A DNA stretch of 64,000 nucleotides from Oscillospiraceae bacterium (GTDB lineage Bacteria; Bacillota; Clostridia; Oscillospirales; Oscillospiraceae): assembly GCA_022795735.1 (NCBI GenBank), contig JAAWHG010000002.1, positions 62,001-126,000 of the forward strand, written 5' to 3'. The notes under the pieces are model-generated. The model worked only from the letters and a program-made list of their open reading frames with translations, ran no database searches and was not told the DNA's origin. The stretch's first letter is position 1. Each line of letters opens with the position of its first letter. The position numbers and the translations under genes were made by a program. Positions 25,487 through 33,916 of the stretch are shown piece by piece.

Positions 25487-26410
25487 TCATTCCGCGAATC
25501 GCTGTTCGCAGTATTGCCTGCCCTGGTCCGACAGGGCGTAATAATTGCAATGCTTGACGGTTTCCTTTTTGACGAACCCCTCTAAAATCAAATTCTGCAT
25601 GTCCCGGTACATGTTCCCGTGGGGCCGGTCCAGGCGGGCGCATAAGTCGGACAGCGGGATATCCTCCGTCTCGTACAGGACCCGCATGATGTTGGCGAAG
25701 TTCCGCTCGTTGACAACCGTGACCGGCTTTTCCCCGCGCTTTTCCGGTTTCGGTTCCGGCGGCTTCGCTTTCTGTCCCGGCGGCAGATGGTGTTCCTCAT
25801 AATACCGCGCCCCGGCGGGGGATAGACGGTAGGTCCGTCTGATGTTGTCGCGGCCCTCTTCCACGTACCCCGCCTCAATCATCCGCTTGATGTGAAGGAA
25901 GGTATTTCCCGGGGAAATGCCAAGCCGCGCCGCGAGGTCGTTTTTTAACAGGGTCTTATTCTCATACAGCAGCCGAAGGATGGTTTCAAAATGGCGGCCC
26001 TGTTTGACAGGGGGCCGAGGCCCGGCCTCCTGCTGGGCGCGCAGCGCTTTGGCCAGTTCCTCTAACTTCGCCAGGCTTTTGGTCAGTTGGGACAGAACGC
26101 CGGTCAGATAGTCCGGGGGTTGGGTAACTTCTGCGGCGGGAAGCGCCTGTTCACATTCCGTCGGGGGGAGATAATTCGTTTCGTAGTAGGCCGCGCCCTT
26201 TTCGAGCAGACGGTAGGTCTTGCAGCGGCCCTCCTTTTGCTGCTGGACAAAGCCGAGGGCGTCCAGCTCGTTCATGTTCAAGCACACGACCCCCTTGCTG
26301 ATGCCCAGGGCGGCGGCGATATCCTTTTGCCGGACCGTCTTTTCCTGGTACAACAGTTGCAGGAGATTTTGAAAGTTTTTTCGCGCGAATACCGACTCCA
26401 GCGTGTCCAT
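25487..26410 (-). CDS. Protein with three tandem winged-helix domains
   Basis: The 307-residue protein consists of three similar winged helix-turn-helix modules: about residues 10-82, 140-213 and 233-305. Each repeats the pattern LLY-E-K-...-DIAAALGIS-G...-L---GFV...Y--L---G--YYE. Two proline- and charge-rich linkers separate them. Modules resemble MarR/PadR-type DNA-binding domains, but no effector domain is seen. It lies 84 bp downstream of flagellin on the same strand, with a GC-rich hairpin between. A role in regulating motility or flagellin is an inference from position only. Confidence 0.75.
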   Translation of the reverse strand: MDTLESVFARKNFQNLLQLLYQEKTVRQKDIAAALGISKGVVCLNMNELDALGFVQQQKEGRCKTYRLLEKGAAYYETNYLPPTECEQALPAAEVTQPPDYLTGVLSQLTKSLAKLEELAKALRAQQEAGPRPPVKQGRHFETILRLLYENKTLLKNDLAARLGISPGNTFLHIKRMIEAGYVEEGRDNIRRTYRLSPAGARYYEEHHLPPGQKAKPPEPKPEKRGEKPVTVVNERNFANIMRVLYETEDIPLSDLCARLDRPHGNMYRDMQNLILEGFVKKETVKHCNYYALSDQGRQYCEQRFAE

Positions 26411-26440
26411 TCCGCAGCCCTCCTCGCCGGGGAAATTTGG

Positions 26441-26469
26441 GCCGCCCCCGGCGGGATGCCGGGGGCGGT
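26441..26469 (-). terminator. GC-rich hairpin downstream of flagellin
   Basis: A 12-bp stem (26441-26452 with 26458-26469) with a 5-nt loop, located between flagellin and the winged-helix gene. On the minus strand it is followed by CCCAAATTTCC, a poor T-tract, so partial readthrough into the next gene is possible. Confidence 0.55.
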
Positions 26470-26494
26470 TGGGCTGTATGCCCGTTGGCGTGTA

Positions 26495-28384
26495 TTAGCC
26501 GAGCAGCTGGAGCACGCCCTGCGGGAGCTGGTTGGCCTGGGCCAGCATGGCCTGTGCGGACTGGACCAGAATGTTGTTCTTGGTATAGGCCATCATTTCC
26601 TTGGCAACGTCCACGTCGCGGATGGTGGCCTCGGCGTCCTGGATGTTCTCCTGGGCGACCGACAGGCTGTTGATGGTGTGGTCCAGACGGTTCTGGAGCG
26701 CGCCCAGACCGCCGCGCACGTCGGAGACATAGTTGGTCGCGTTCTTGATGACCGCCATGGCCTTGGAGGCGTCTTCCTGGTTGGAGATGTCCACATCGGC
26801 CAGCGTCATGCCGTCGGCGGCTTTCATGTAGCCGGTCGCATCGGCGGCGGCGGTATATTTCATCGCGGCGGTGTGCATGTCGTTCACCGAGACCGTCAGC
26901 ATGTTGAAGTCTTCGGCGGTGTCGCCAATCTGCATCCGCAGGCCGCCGCTGCCCTCGTGCTTGCCAGTCGCGCCGGGGTCACGGAAAATGACTTTTGTAC
27001 CAGTGTTACCAGCGGTGAAACTGATAGCGCCTGTGGTGTTGTCTACGGCGCTTGTACCCTGAACTACCTGGAGGCCGGTAGCGGCTGCCATCTTATCAGC
27101 CATCTTGGTTACATCTCCAGCGGCAACAGTGTCATCGGTTGCAACCTCAATCCAGTGGTCAATCCCAGCGTCGCGCAGTGCTTGCATGACGTCTACGTCC
27201 TTTTCCTTGCCACTTTGGATAAAGACAAATTTCTCGCCGTTGATATCAATCACGGCATCCTCTAGACGTTTTGTGCTGGTAGTAGAAGCGTCGGCTGCGT
27301 TCAGATCGAAAATCAAGCTCTTGCTGAGGTCATATGCAGACTTTTCATCTTCCGCGACAACACCCGCAGTTTTGGCGGTTTGACTGCTGGCGAGCGACAC
27401 GTCCCAGTGATTTTCCGCTTGAACATTGGTGCTACCCTTCTTACGAAAATCAATGGACATGGAGTTGACCTTGGCGCCGTCCGTACCGGCTTTACGAGAC
27501 TCCAGGGTAATGCCTTTGGCTGTGCCGTCCTGGTCTATGTTTGTGACAGTGAAAGCAGCATTCAAATCTCCATCCTTTTTGAACGCTGTCTGCAAAGCCG
27601 TGGCCAATTCAGTGTTTACCACCTTATTTGCAGCGTTCAAATCAATAAGATAAACGCCATCTTCGGAGCCGTCATCCAGGTAAAGGCCCTTGCCTGCGGT
27701 GCCATCGGAGGCTTCACCAATCTTGAAGTTAATCTCCTTAGTTTGGCTCAAACCGTTGGTATCGGTATAATTCAGGGTAAAGGTCAGCTTGTCGCCAGCG
27801 ACCATGTCCAACGTACCGGCTGTGTTTTGATCGTCAAAGAAGGTGCCGCTGACAACCTTGCCCTTGGTAGCGGAGATGGTGGTGATGTTGTTCATGACCT
27901 CGACGCCAGCCGAGACGTTGACGCCCAGGCTGCCGCCGCCCTTGGTAGTACCTTCGGCGGAGAGGGAACCGTCGAGGAGCTTGATGCCGTTGTAGTTGGT
28001 CGCGTCGGCGATGCGGTCGATTTCTTCGCGGAGGGAGTTAACCTCCTTTTGGAGCTGCTTGCGGTCGGTGGTGTCGTCGTAGGTGCCGTTGGCAGACTGC
28101 TCAGCGAGGTCGTACATGCGGTTGAGCATGTCATGGACTTCGGTGAGGGCGCCCTCAGCGGTCTGGACCAGGTTGATACCGGCCTTGGCGTTATCCTGGG
28201 CTTTTGCCAGACCGGTGATCTGGATGCGCATTTTCTCGGAAATGGCGAGACCGGCGGCGTCGTCACCGGCGCGGTTGATTTTGTAGCCGGTGGACAGCTT
28301 TTCCAGGTTTTTGGCGACCTTGCTGACATTGTTGCTGTAGTTGCGATAGGAGTTCATCGCGGGAATGTTGTGTTGAATCCTCAT
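26495..28384 (-). CDS. hag: Flagellin
   Basis: The 629-residue filament subunit starts with MRIQHNIPAMNSYRNYS and has the conserved N-terminal D0/D1 coiled-coil region to about residue 150 (SGTGYKI-type LEKLSTGYKINRAGDDAAGL). A variable surface-exposed region spans about 150-500. The C-terminal D1/D0 region ends in NILVQSAQAMLAQANQLPQG. It is longer than a minimal flagellin (about 270 residues) because of the variable insert, which is visibly poorer in GC than the ends. The start is preceded by AAAGGAAG. No other flagellar gene is in the window. Confidence 0.96.
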   Translation of the reverse strand: MRIQHNIPAMNSYRNYSNNVSKVAKNLEKLSTGYKINRAGDDAAGLAISEKMRIQITGLAKAQDNAKAGINLVQTAEGALTEVHDMLNRMYDLAEQSANGTYDDTTDRKQLQKEVNSLREEIDRIADATNYNGIKLLDGSLSAEGTTKGGGSLGVNVSAGVEVMNNITTISATKGKVVSGTFFDDQNTAGTLDMVAGDKLTFTLNYTDTNGLSQTKEINFKIGEASDGTAGKGLYLDDGSEDGVYLIDLNAANKVVNTELATALQTAFKKDGDLNAAFTVTNIDQDGTAKGITLESRKAGTDGAKVNSMSIDFRKKGSTNVQAENHWDVSLASSQTAKTAGVVAEDEKSAYDLSKSLIFDLNAADASTTSTKRLEDAVIDINGEKFVFIQSGKEKDVDVMQALRDAGIDHWIEVATDDTVAAGDVTKMADKMAAATGLQVVQGTSAVDNTTGAISFTAGNTGTKVIFRDPGATGKHEGSGGLRMQIGDTAEDFNMLTVSVNDMHTAAMKYTAAADATGYMKAADGMTLADVDISNQEDASKAMAVIKNATNYVSDVRGGLGALQNRLDHTINSLSVAQENIQDAEATIRDVDVAKEMMAYTKNNILVQSAQAMLAQANQLPQGVLQLLG

Positions 28385-28580
28385 TTTAATAGCTTCCTTT
28401 CTATTATGGATTTGTTGTGAAGGATTTGTTGAGCCGTTCTGTCCTACAGTCCGGCGCGGCGGGGTTGCGAACCGGCTTTGGCCGTGGCCTTGGGCCGCCG
28501 TCGTTCGCGCCAGGGGTGTGGTTCATCCGGCTTGCGCGGGCCGGGTGAGAGCGGGGGCGTTTCCCTGAAATTGGGAAATC

Positions 28581-28606
28581 GTTCGGGAAAGTATACTTTT
28601 CCGAAC
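28581..28606. repeat. Palindrome 1 centred on GTATAC
   Basis: GTTCGGGAAAGTATACTTTT continues to CCGAAC as a 26-bp near-perfect palindrome with a single non-matching pair. Such symmetry fits a dimeric regulator's operator. It is preceded 20 bp upstream by TTCCCTGAAATTGG, a sequence repeated before palindrome 2. Confidence 0.6.
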
Positions 28607-28631
28607 GAAAAAATTTTTTTGAAAAAGGTAT

Positions 28632-28658
28632 TAACTTTTCGGAAAATCAGACCGATAC
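28632..28658 (+). promoter_or_regulatory. Possible sigma-D/FliA (flagellar) promoter
   Basis: TAAC (28632-28635), 15-bp spacer, ACCGATAC (28651-28658), against the flagellar sigma consensus TAAA-N15-GCCGATAA: 3 of 4 and 6 of 8 matches. It points away from flagellin, towards a terminator at 28734, and could make a short RNA of about 100 nt. Confidence 0.35.
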
Positions 28659-28699
28659 ATATAGTGAGCGGAAAAAATAAGTTCCCTAAATTGGCGGTT

Positions 28700-28717
28700 G
28701 GAAAAGTATACTATTCC
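28700..28717. repeat. Palindrome 2 centred on GTATAC
   Basis: GGAAAAGTATACTATTCC is an 18-bp imperfect palindrome with the same core as palindrome 1, 115 bp away centre to centre. TTCCCTAAATTGG precedes it, so the surrounding sequence is a diverged duplicate. Confidence 0.55.
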
Positions 28718-28733
28718 GTACAAGTTTGGTTCG

Positions 28734-28766
28734 CCGGAGGCAGGATTTGTCTCCGGTTTCTTTTTT
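28734..28766 (+). terminator. Plus-strand terminator upstream of psuG promoter
   Basis: CCGGAG (28734-28739) pairs with CTCCGG (28751-28756) over an 11-nt loop, followed by TTTCTTTTTT. No gene precedes it on this strand within 350 bp, which implies an untranslated transcript entering from upstream. Confidence 0.6.
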
Positions 28767-28773
28767 GTTCCTC

Positions 28774-28802
28774 TTGCATCCTTCGTCATAAACTGGTACA
28801 AT
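28774..28802 (+). promoter_or_regulatory. Sigma-A promoter for psuG
   Basis: TTGCAT (28774-28779), 17-bp spacer, TACAAT (28797-28802), 27 bp before the psuG ATG, which has AGGAGG upstream. Confidence 0.8.
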
Positions 28803-28829
28803 CTATAAAAACAGGAGGTAAACACGCTT

Positions 28830-29750
28830 ATGAACGTGAATCGTTATCTGGACATCGCCCCGGAGGTTGCCGGGGCCCTCGCGGCGGGAAAGCCGGTCGT
28901 CGCCCTGGAATCCACCATCATCTCCCACGGAATGCCCTATCCCCAGAACGTGGAAACCGCGCTCAAGGTGGAGGCCATCGTGCGGGAGAGCGGCGCGGTC
29001 CCGGCCACCATCGCCGTCATCAAGGGCCGCCTCAAGGCCGGGCTGTCGGCGGAGGAAATCGAGTACCTGGGCAAGGAGGGGACCAAGGTCAATAAGGCCT
29101 CCCGGCGCGACCTCGCGGTGCTGATTGCCAAGGGAGCGGACGGCGCGACCACCGTCACCACCACCATGATCATTGCGGCAATGGCGGGCATCCGCGTCTT
29201 CGCCACCGGCGGCGTCGGCGGCGTGCACCGGGGGGCGGAGACCACCATGGACGTGTCCGCTGACCTGGAGGAGCTGGCCCATACGCCGGTCATGGTCATC
29301 TGCGCCGGGGCCAAGTCCATCCTGGACCTGGGGCTGACCCTGGAATATCTGGAAACCCACGGCGTGCCGGTCATCGGCTACGGGACCAAGGAGCTGCCCG
29401 CCTTTTACACCCGCAAGAGCGGTTTCCAGGTGGACTACCGGCTGGACACTCCGGAGGAACTGGCAAAGGCGTTTTCGGTGCAGCTTGAGCTGGGCTTCCC
29501 CGGCGGCATGCTGGTGACAAACCCCATCCCCGAGGAATATTCAATGGACCCCGACGTCATTAACAAGGCGATAGACGAGGCGGTGGCGGAGGCCAAGGCA
29601 AAGGGCATCCACGGCAAGGAGACCACCCCCTTCCTGCTGGCGAAAATCAAGGACATCACCGGCGGGGACTCGCTGGACTCCAACATTCAATTGGTGTTCA
29701 ACAACGCGCGGCTGGCCGCCAAAACCGCCGCAGCGCTGTGCGCGCTCTGA
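28830..29750 (+). CDS. psuG: Pseudouridine-5'-phosphate glycosidase
   Basis: The 306-residue enzyme splits pseudouridine 5'-phosphate into uracil and ribose 5-phosphate, allowing salvage of modified RNA nucleosides. The family is recognised by ALESTIISHGMPYPQN near the N terminus, the glycine-rich FATGGVGGVHRGAE segment, GYGTKELPAFY and the C-terminal GGDSLDSNIQLVFNNA. Length matches the family. The kinase partner psuK is not adjacent. It has its own promoter and terminator. Confidence 0.96.
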   Translation: MNVNRYLDIAPEVAGALAAGKPVVALESTIISHGMPYPQNVETALKVEAIVRESGAVPATIAVIKGRLKAGLSAEEIEYLGKEGTKVNKASRRDLAVLIAKGADGATTVTTTMIIAAMAGIRVFATGGVGGVHRGAETTMDVSADLEELAHTPVMVICAGAKSILDLGLTLEYLETHGVPVIGYGTKELPAFYTRKSGFQVDYRLDTPEELAKAFSVQLELGFPGGMLVTNPIPEEYSMDPDVINKAIDEAVAEAKAKGIHGKETTPFLLAKIKDITGGDSLDSNIQLVFNNARLAAKTAAALCAL

Positions 29751-29766
29751 CCGAATCAATATGGAG

Positions 29767-29812
29767 CCGCGGACGCAGGCCGGAGAACCGGCCGCGTCCG
29801 CGGTTTCTTTTG
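29767..29812 (+). terminator. Terminator after psuG
   Basis: A strong GC stem of about 16 bp with a 1-base bulge (29767-29783 with 29788-29803), followed by TTTCTTTT. Confidence 0.85.
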
Positions 29813-29843
29813 CGCGCCGCGTCAATTTTTATGCGGTTTCTTA

Positions 29844-29872
29844 TTGACAGAAGGCGCTGTGAGGATTAATAT
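29844..29872 (+). promoter_or_regulatory. Sigma-A promoter for hybrid kinase gene
   Basis: TTGACA (29844-29849), 17-bp spacer, TAATAT (29867-29872), 35 bp before the ATG at 29908. Confidence 0.85.
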
Positions 29873-29907
29873 AAATTGAAAAGATTTGCCATGCTGGAGG
29901 GAACGAA

Positions 29908-32900
29908 ATGTATCGCTGCCATATGCAATTCTACCTCGTCAACTGTCCGCCCAAGGTGCTGGAAACCATAGCGGACCTGCCCGCGTTGGAGGGGTTTGAC
30001 CACGCCTTTACGAGCAGCCGCGAGCCGAAGAGGGAGCTGCTGGCCCGGGCCGATGTGGTTTTGGCGGTCCCAACGGGGGGAGAAGAAGCGGTGCGGGCTT
30101 TGACGGAGGGCGGCAAGCCGTCGGCGCAGCTGATCCTTTTGGCGGATAAGGAGCAGACGGCGGCGTTGGGCGGCGGTCTGGCGCTGGCCGGCGAGCTGTG
30201 GACGCTGCCGTTAACCGACGCGGAGCTGCGCTTCCACTTCCGGCGCTGGCAGGAGAAGCAGAAGACCCGCTGGGACTTGTGGCAGACCAACCAGTATTTG
30301 GAGGCCACGATCAACAGCACCCCCAGCCTGGTCTGGTATAAGAACAAGAACGGCATTCACGAAAAGGTGAATGACGCGTTCTGCGCCACGGTAAATAAGA
30401 CCAAGGAACAGGTACAGGGCAGGGGACACGCCTACATCTGGGACGTGGAACAGGACGACCCCGCCTGCATTGAGTCCGAGCGGATTGTAATGGAGAGCGG
30501 AAAGACCTGCATGTCGGAGGAGACTGTCCAGACCGGCGAGGGAAAGCAGCGGCTGCTGACCACCTACAAGTCCCCCCTGTACAACTGCGACGGCAGTGTG
30601 ATGGGCACGGTGGGCGTGGCCATTGACGTGACCCAGGAGCGGACTTACGAGAAGCAGATCATCGACAAAAACCGGGAGCTGGAGCGTCTTTTTACTACCA
30701 TGGACTGCGGCGTGATGTGCCACACGCTGGACGGCACCCGGATTCTCAGCGTCAACCGCGCGGCGCTCCGGATACTGGGCTACGATTCCAAAGAAGAGAT
30801 GCTGGCCGATGGCTTTCAAATGATCGCCTCCTCCGTGGTGGCGGAGGATCAGCCCCGTCTCCTGTCCTGCATCGAGACGCTGGCCAATGTGGGGGACAAT
30901 GTAAACATTGAGTATCGCGTCCAACATGCCGACGGGGAAATCCTTCATGTGATGGGCAATGTCAAACTGATGGAGGAAAACGGGGAATTGTACTACCAGC
31001 GTTTTCTTCTGGATTACACAACGCAGAAACTGCGGGAGGAAGAGCGCCGTGTTGAGGAGGAGCGCCAGCAAATAGAGCTGATTCAGGCGCTGTCTATCGA
31101 CTATAATCTGGTATGTTTCTTTGACCTGGATACCGGGGTGGGCCAGCCCCTGCGGCTCAACGCGTGCCGGCTGGGAATCTTGAACGAGGTCTTCTCAGGT
31201 GAGCTGACCTTGGAGGACTGCATGGCGCAGTACATAGACCGGTGCGTCCATATTGAGGACAAGGAGCAGCTCCGGCAAATCTGCGACCGGGCGTACCTGC
31301 GCCATGAGCTGGAGACGCAGGGAAGGTTCTATCACAACTACCGGACGCTGTGCGGCGAAGAGACGCGCTATTTCCAGATGAAGGCCGTGCGGACGGGGGA
31401 TTGGGAGAGAAGCCGGAGTGTGGTGCTGGGCTTCCGCAACGTGGACGAAGAGACCCGCAAGGAAATGAAGCGGATGGACGTCCTGAAAGATGCTCTGGAA
31501 CAGGCCAACCGGGCCAGCAGGGCAAAGAGCGTTTTCCTGTCCAACATGTCCCACGACATCCGCACCCCCATGAACGCCATCATCGGCTTTACGGCCTTGG
31601 CTACCACCCACATCAATCAGAGGGACCAGGTGGAAGGCTATCTGAAAAAAATCATGACGTCGGGCAACCATCTCCTCAGCCTCATCAACGACGTGTTGGA
31701 CATGAGCCGGATTGAGAGCGGCAAGATGTCGCTGGAAGAGAAGCCCTGTTCCATGCCGGACATCCTGCATGGCCTGCGCAGCATCGTGCAGGCGGATGTC
31801 CATGCCAAGCAGCTGGAGTTGTACATGGACGCAGTGGATGTTCTGAACGAGGAAATATACTGTGACCGCCTGCGGCTCAATCAGGTGCTGCTCAATTTGC
31901 TGAGCAACTCGGTGAAATACACCCCAGCGGGGGGCGTGGTGAGCATTCGGGTGACCGAGAAGCCGGGCGCGCCAGCGGGCCAAGCCACCTATGAGTTTTG
32001 CATCAAGGATACCGGCATCGGCATGAGCGAGGAATTTGTATCCCGGATTTTCGAGCCATTTGAGCGGGAGCGCAATTCCACCACCAGCGGTATCCAGGGC
32101 ACCGGACTGGGCATGGCGATCACCAAAAACATTGTGGAGATGATGAACGGTACCATTACCGTCAAGAGCAAGCAGGGGGTGGGTACGGAGTTTGTGGTGA
32201 CGGTCACCTTCCGGCTGTGTTCGGAAGAAAAGGTGGCCAAGGCCATTCCCGAACTGAAAAATTGCCGGGCCCTGGTGGTGGACGACGACTTCAACACCTG
32301 TGACAGCGTGTCCTGCATGCTCCAGCAGATCGGGATGCGGGCCGAGTGGACCCTCTCGGGCAAGGAGGCGGTACTCCGTACCCGTCAGGCTGTGATGCGC
32401 AACGACAGTTACAGCGTCTATATCATCGACTGGCTGCTGCCCGACATGAACGGCATCGAAGTGGCCCGCCGCATCCGGAAGGAGACCGACGAACAGGTGC
32501 CCATCATCGTACTCACAGCCTACGATTGGTCGGACATTGAGGATGAGGCACGAGAGGCGGGGATTAACGCCTTCTGCAGCAAGCCGCTGTTCCTGTCGGA
32601 GCTGCGCAGCTGCCTGATTTCTGTCGTGGGCGCGGAGGAAGGCAACGAGGAGGAAAATCAGCAGGCGCAAGTGGCTAAGACCGGCCGTATTCTCTTGGTA
32701 GAGGACAACGAGCTGAATCAGGAGATTGCCATCGCCATTCTCAGCGAGGCCGGTTTCCAGGTGGAGCTGGCGCAAAATGGCCAGGAGGCGGTGGACATGG
32801 TGGCCCAGTCCCAGCCGGGGTGGTATCAAATGGTGCTGATGGACGTTCAGATGCCCGTGATGAACGGCTACGAGGCAACCCAGCGCATCCGGCGGCTGGA

Positions 32901-33057
32901 AAATAAGGAGTTAGCCTCGATTCCCATTCTGGCCATGACGGCCAACGCCTTTGAGGAGGACAAACAGGAGGCGATGCGTTCGGGGATGAACGGCCATATC
33001 TCCAAGCCCATTGACATCATTAAACTGCTGGAGACCTTGAATAAAATGTTAAGTTGA
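29908..33057 (+). CDS. Soluble hybrid sensor histidine kinase with two receiver domains
   Basis: The 1049-residue protein has no transmembrane segment. Order: an N-terminal receiver-like or pseudo-receiver region (1-115), PAS domains at about 130-240 and 255-370, a third sensory region to about 520, a coiled linker, an H-box NMSHDIRTPMNAIIGF (about 548), an ATPase domain with NLLSNSVKYTPAGG and GTGLGMAITKNIVEMM, then two receivers. Receiver 1 has VDDDF, IIDWLLPDMNG and SKPLF; receiver 2 has VEDNELNQ, LMDVQMPVMNG and SKPID. Both keep the phosphoacceptor Asp. No HPt domain or DNA-binding output is present, so a separate partner is expected. ATG at 29908 follows GGAGGG. Confidence 0.9.
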   Translation: MYRCHMQFYLVNCPPKVLETIADLPALEGFDHAFTSSREPKRELLARADVVLAVPTGGEEAVRALTEGGKPSAQLILLADKEQTAALGGGLALAGELWTLPLTDAELRFHFRRWQEKQKTRWDLWQTNQYLEATINSTPSLVWYKNKNGIHEKVNDAFCATVNKTKEQVQGRGHAYIWDVEQDDPACIESERIVMESGKTCMSEETVQTGEGKQRLLTTYKSPLYNCDGSVMGTVGVAIDVTQERTYEKQIIDKNRELERLFTTMDCGVMCHTLDGTRILSVNRAALRILGYDSKEEMLADGFQMIASSVVAEDQPRLLSCIETLANVGDNVNIEYRVQHADGEILHVMGNVKLMEENGELYYQRFLLDYTTQKLREEERRVEEERQQIELIQALSIDYNLVCFFDLDTGVGQPLRLNACRLGILNEVFSGELTLEDCMAQYIDRCVHIEDKEQLRQICDRAYLRHELETQGRFYHNYRTLCGEETRYFQMKAVRTGDWERSRSVVLGFRNVDEETRKEMKRMDVLKDALEQANRASRAKSVFLSNMSHDIRTPMNAIIGFTALATTHINQRDQVEGYLKKIMTSGNHLLSLINDVLDMSRIESGKMSLEEKPCSMPDILHGLRSIVQADVHAKQLELYMDAVDVLNEEIYCDRLRLNQVLLNLLSNSVKYTPAGGVVSIRVTEKPGAPAGQATYEFCIKDTGIGMSEEFVSRIFEPFERERNSTTSGIQGTGLGMAITKNIVEMMNGTITVKSKQGVGTEFVVTVTFRLCSEEKVAKAIPELKNCRALVVDDDFNTCDSVSCMLQQIGMRAEWTLSGKEAVLRTRQAVMRNDSYSVYIIDWLLPDMNGIEVARRIRKETDEQVPIIVLTAYDWSDIEDEAREAGINAFCSKPLFLSELRSCLISVVGAEEGNEEENQQAQVAKTGRILLVEDNELNQEIAIAILSEAGFQVELAQNGQEAVDMVAQSQPGWYQMVLMDVQMPVMNGYEATQRIRRLENKELASIPILAMTANAFEEDKQEAMRSGMNGHISKPIDIIKLLETLNKMLS

Positions 33058-33062
33058 GAAAC

Positions 33063-33107
33063 AAAACCACGGATTTCATCTGGTACGTAGATGAAATCCG
33101 TGGTTTT
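33063..33107 (+). terminator. Terminator after hybrid kinase
   Basis: A perfect 19-bp stem (33063-33081 with 33089-33107) with a 7-nt loop; the stem ends in TTTT on the plus strand and AAAA on the other side, so it can terminate in both directions. Confidence 0.85.
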
Positions 33108-33145
33108 GATACAAACAGCTGACGGTTTTGAACGGCTTGTTGGAT

Positions 33146-33916
33146 TTACTGAAATTTACCGTTACCGCGTCCGCCGCGGTGACCGTGACCGTGGCCGTGA
33201 TGGCCGGTTTCCCATCCGCTGTCCGTTGGGCCTTGACTGGCAGAGCCGGCTGACAGAGCGGCGATTAAATCCCAAATTTCTCTCATTGTCATACCCTGAA
33301 TGATTTCGGGGGTGATACTTGGGTCCAGTTTGCTCACCTCCAAAAAGGCAATGTATTTTCCGCAGGAAAGGCCGGCCTCGTGAGCGGAGGCGGCTTGTTC
33401 GGAAGACGCGAAATGGCAGGAGGTATTTTGATGGTGTACCGTATAGGACTCAACATTTAGGTAGATTTTGGCGGATTGCGATTCATCCGGGCCGCTGACA
33501 GTAATGGTCATAATTTCGTTGTTGGACAGCAGGGCGGCGACCGTGCCATGATTTAAAATCTGTTCCAGCGCGTCCTCATAATTTTTGTACTTGATATCAA
33601 GGGCGTTTAAAAGAGCCTGTCCATCCTCGTTAAAATCGTGGACAGAAATAACCCGGTCAAACCGGTTAATGTGCAATTCTATCGAGGGATTAATGTCAAT
33701 GCTGATTTCCGCTGTTGGGGTAAAGTATAGCCAGCGTCCTCCAAGCAGCGCGAGAAGCAGGCAGGCGCACGCGGCAGCGTAACGGTAGTAGAGACATCTT
33801 TTTGCTTTGGAACGGGAATACCCGTGTGTTTTCTTTGCGAGAAACAATTTGGTGCTATTTTTAATATCTTCTCCGGCATGCATCTGATTCAGAATTTCTT
33901 TCAGCTTAAAATTCAT
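33146..33916 (-). CDS. RsgI-like transmembrane anti-sigma factor with His-rich tail
   Basis: The 256-residue protein has a cytoplasmic N-terminal segment (1-44), one transmembrane helix (about 45-64) and an outer RsgI-middle-type domain beginning ISIDINPSIELHINRFDRVI. The Asn-Pro in DINPS is the bond reported to self-cleave in clostridial RsgI proteins. The C-terminal tail is rich in His, Gly and Arg (GHHGHGHGHRGGRGNGKF), suggesting metal binding. No zinc-type HxxxCxxC anti-sigma motif is seen. ATG at 33916 is preferred (GGGAGG 8 bases upstream) over GTG 33925. It overlaps the sigma gene by 11 bp and probably holds that sigma factor. Confidence 0.82.
   Translation of the reverse strand: MNFKLKEILNQMHAGEDIKNSTKLFLAKKTHGYSRSKAKRCLYYRYAAACACLLLALLGGRWLYFTPTAEISIDINPSIELHINRFDRVISVHDFNEDGQALLNALDIKYKNYEDALEQILNHGTVAALLSNNEIMTITVSGPDESQSAKIYLNVESYTVHHQNTSCHFASSEQAASAHEAGLSCGKYIAFLEVSKLDPSITPEIIQGMTMREIWDLIAALSAGSASQGPTDSGWETGHHGHGHGHRGGRGNGKFQ

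Larger units (their letters stand above)
28385..28829. other. Long non-coding gap between divergent flagellin and psuG
   Basis: This 445-bp stretch has no convincing gene. It holds a very GC-rich segment (28445-28560), two related palindromes built on GTATAC (28581-28606 and 28700-28717), a match to a flagellar-sigma promoter on the plus strand (28632-28658), a plus-strand terminator (28734-28766) and the psuG promoter (28774-28802). I find no clear minus-strand flagellin promoter. Confidence 0.6.

Noticed and set aside
27380-28420. Open frame antisense to the 5' half of flagellin
   Set aside because: The frame exists because flagellin codons are biased. There is no ribosome site or domain, and its start lies within the variable region.
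28774-28829. Riboswitch upstream of psuG
   Set aside because: The leader after the promoter is only about 20 nt, too short for a ligand-binding aptamer. The upstream hairpin ends before the promoter.
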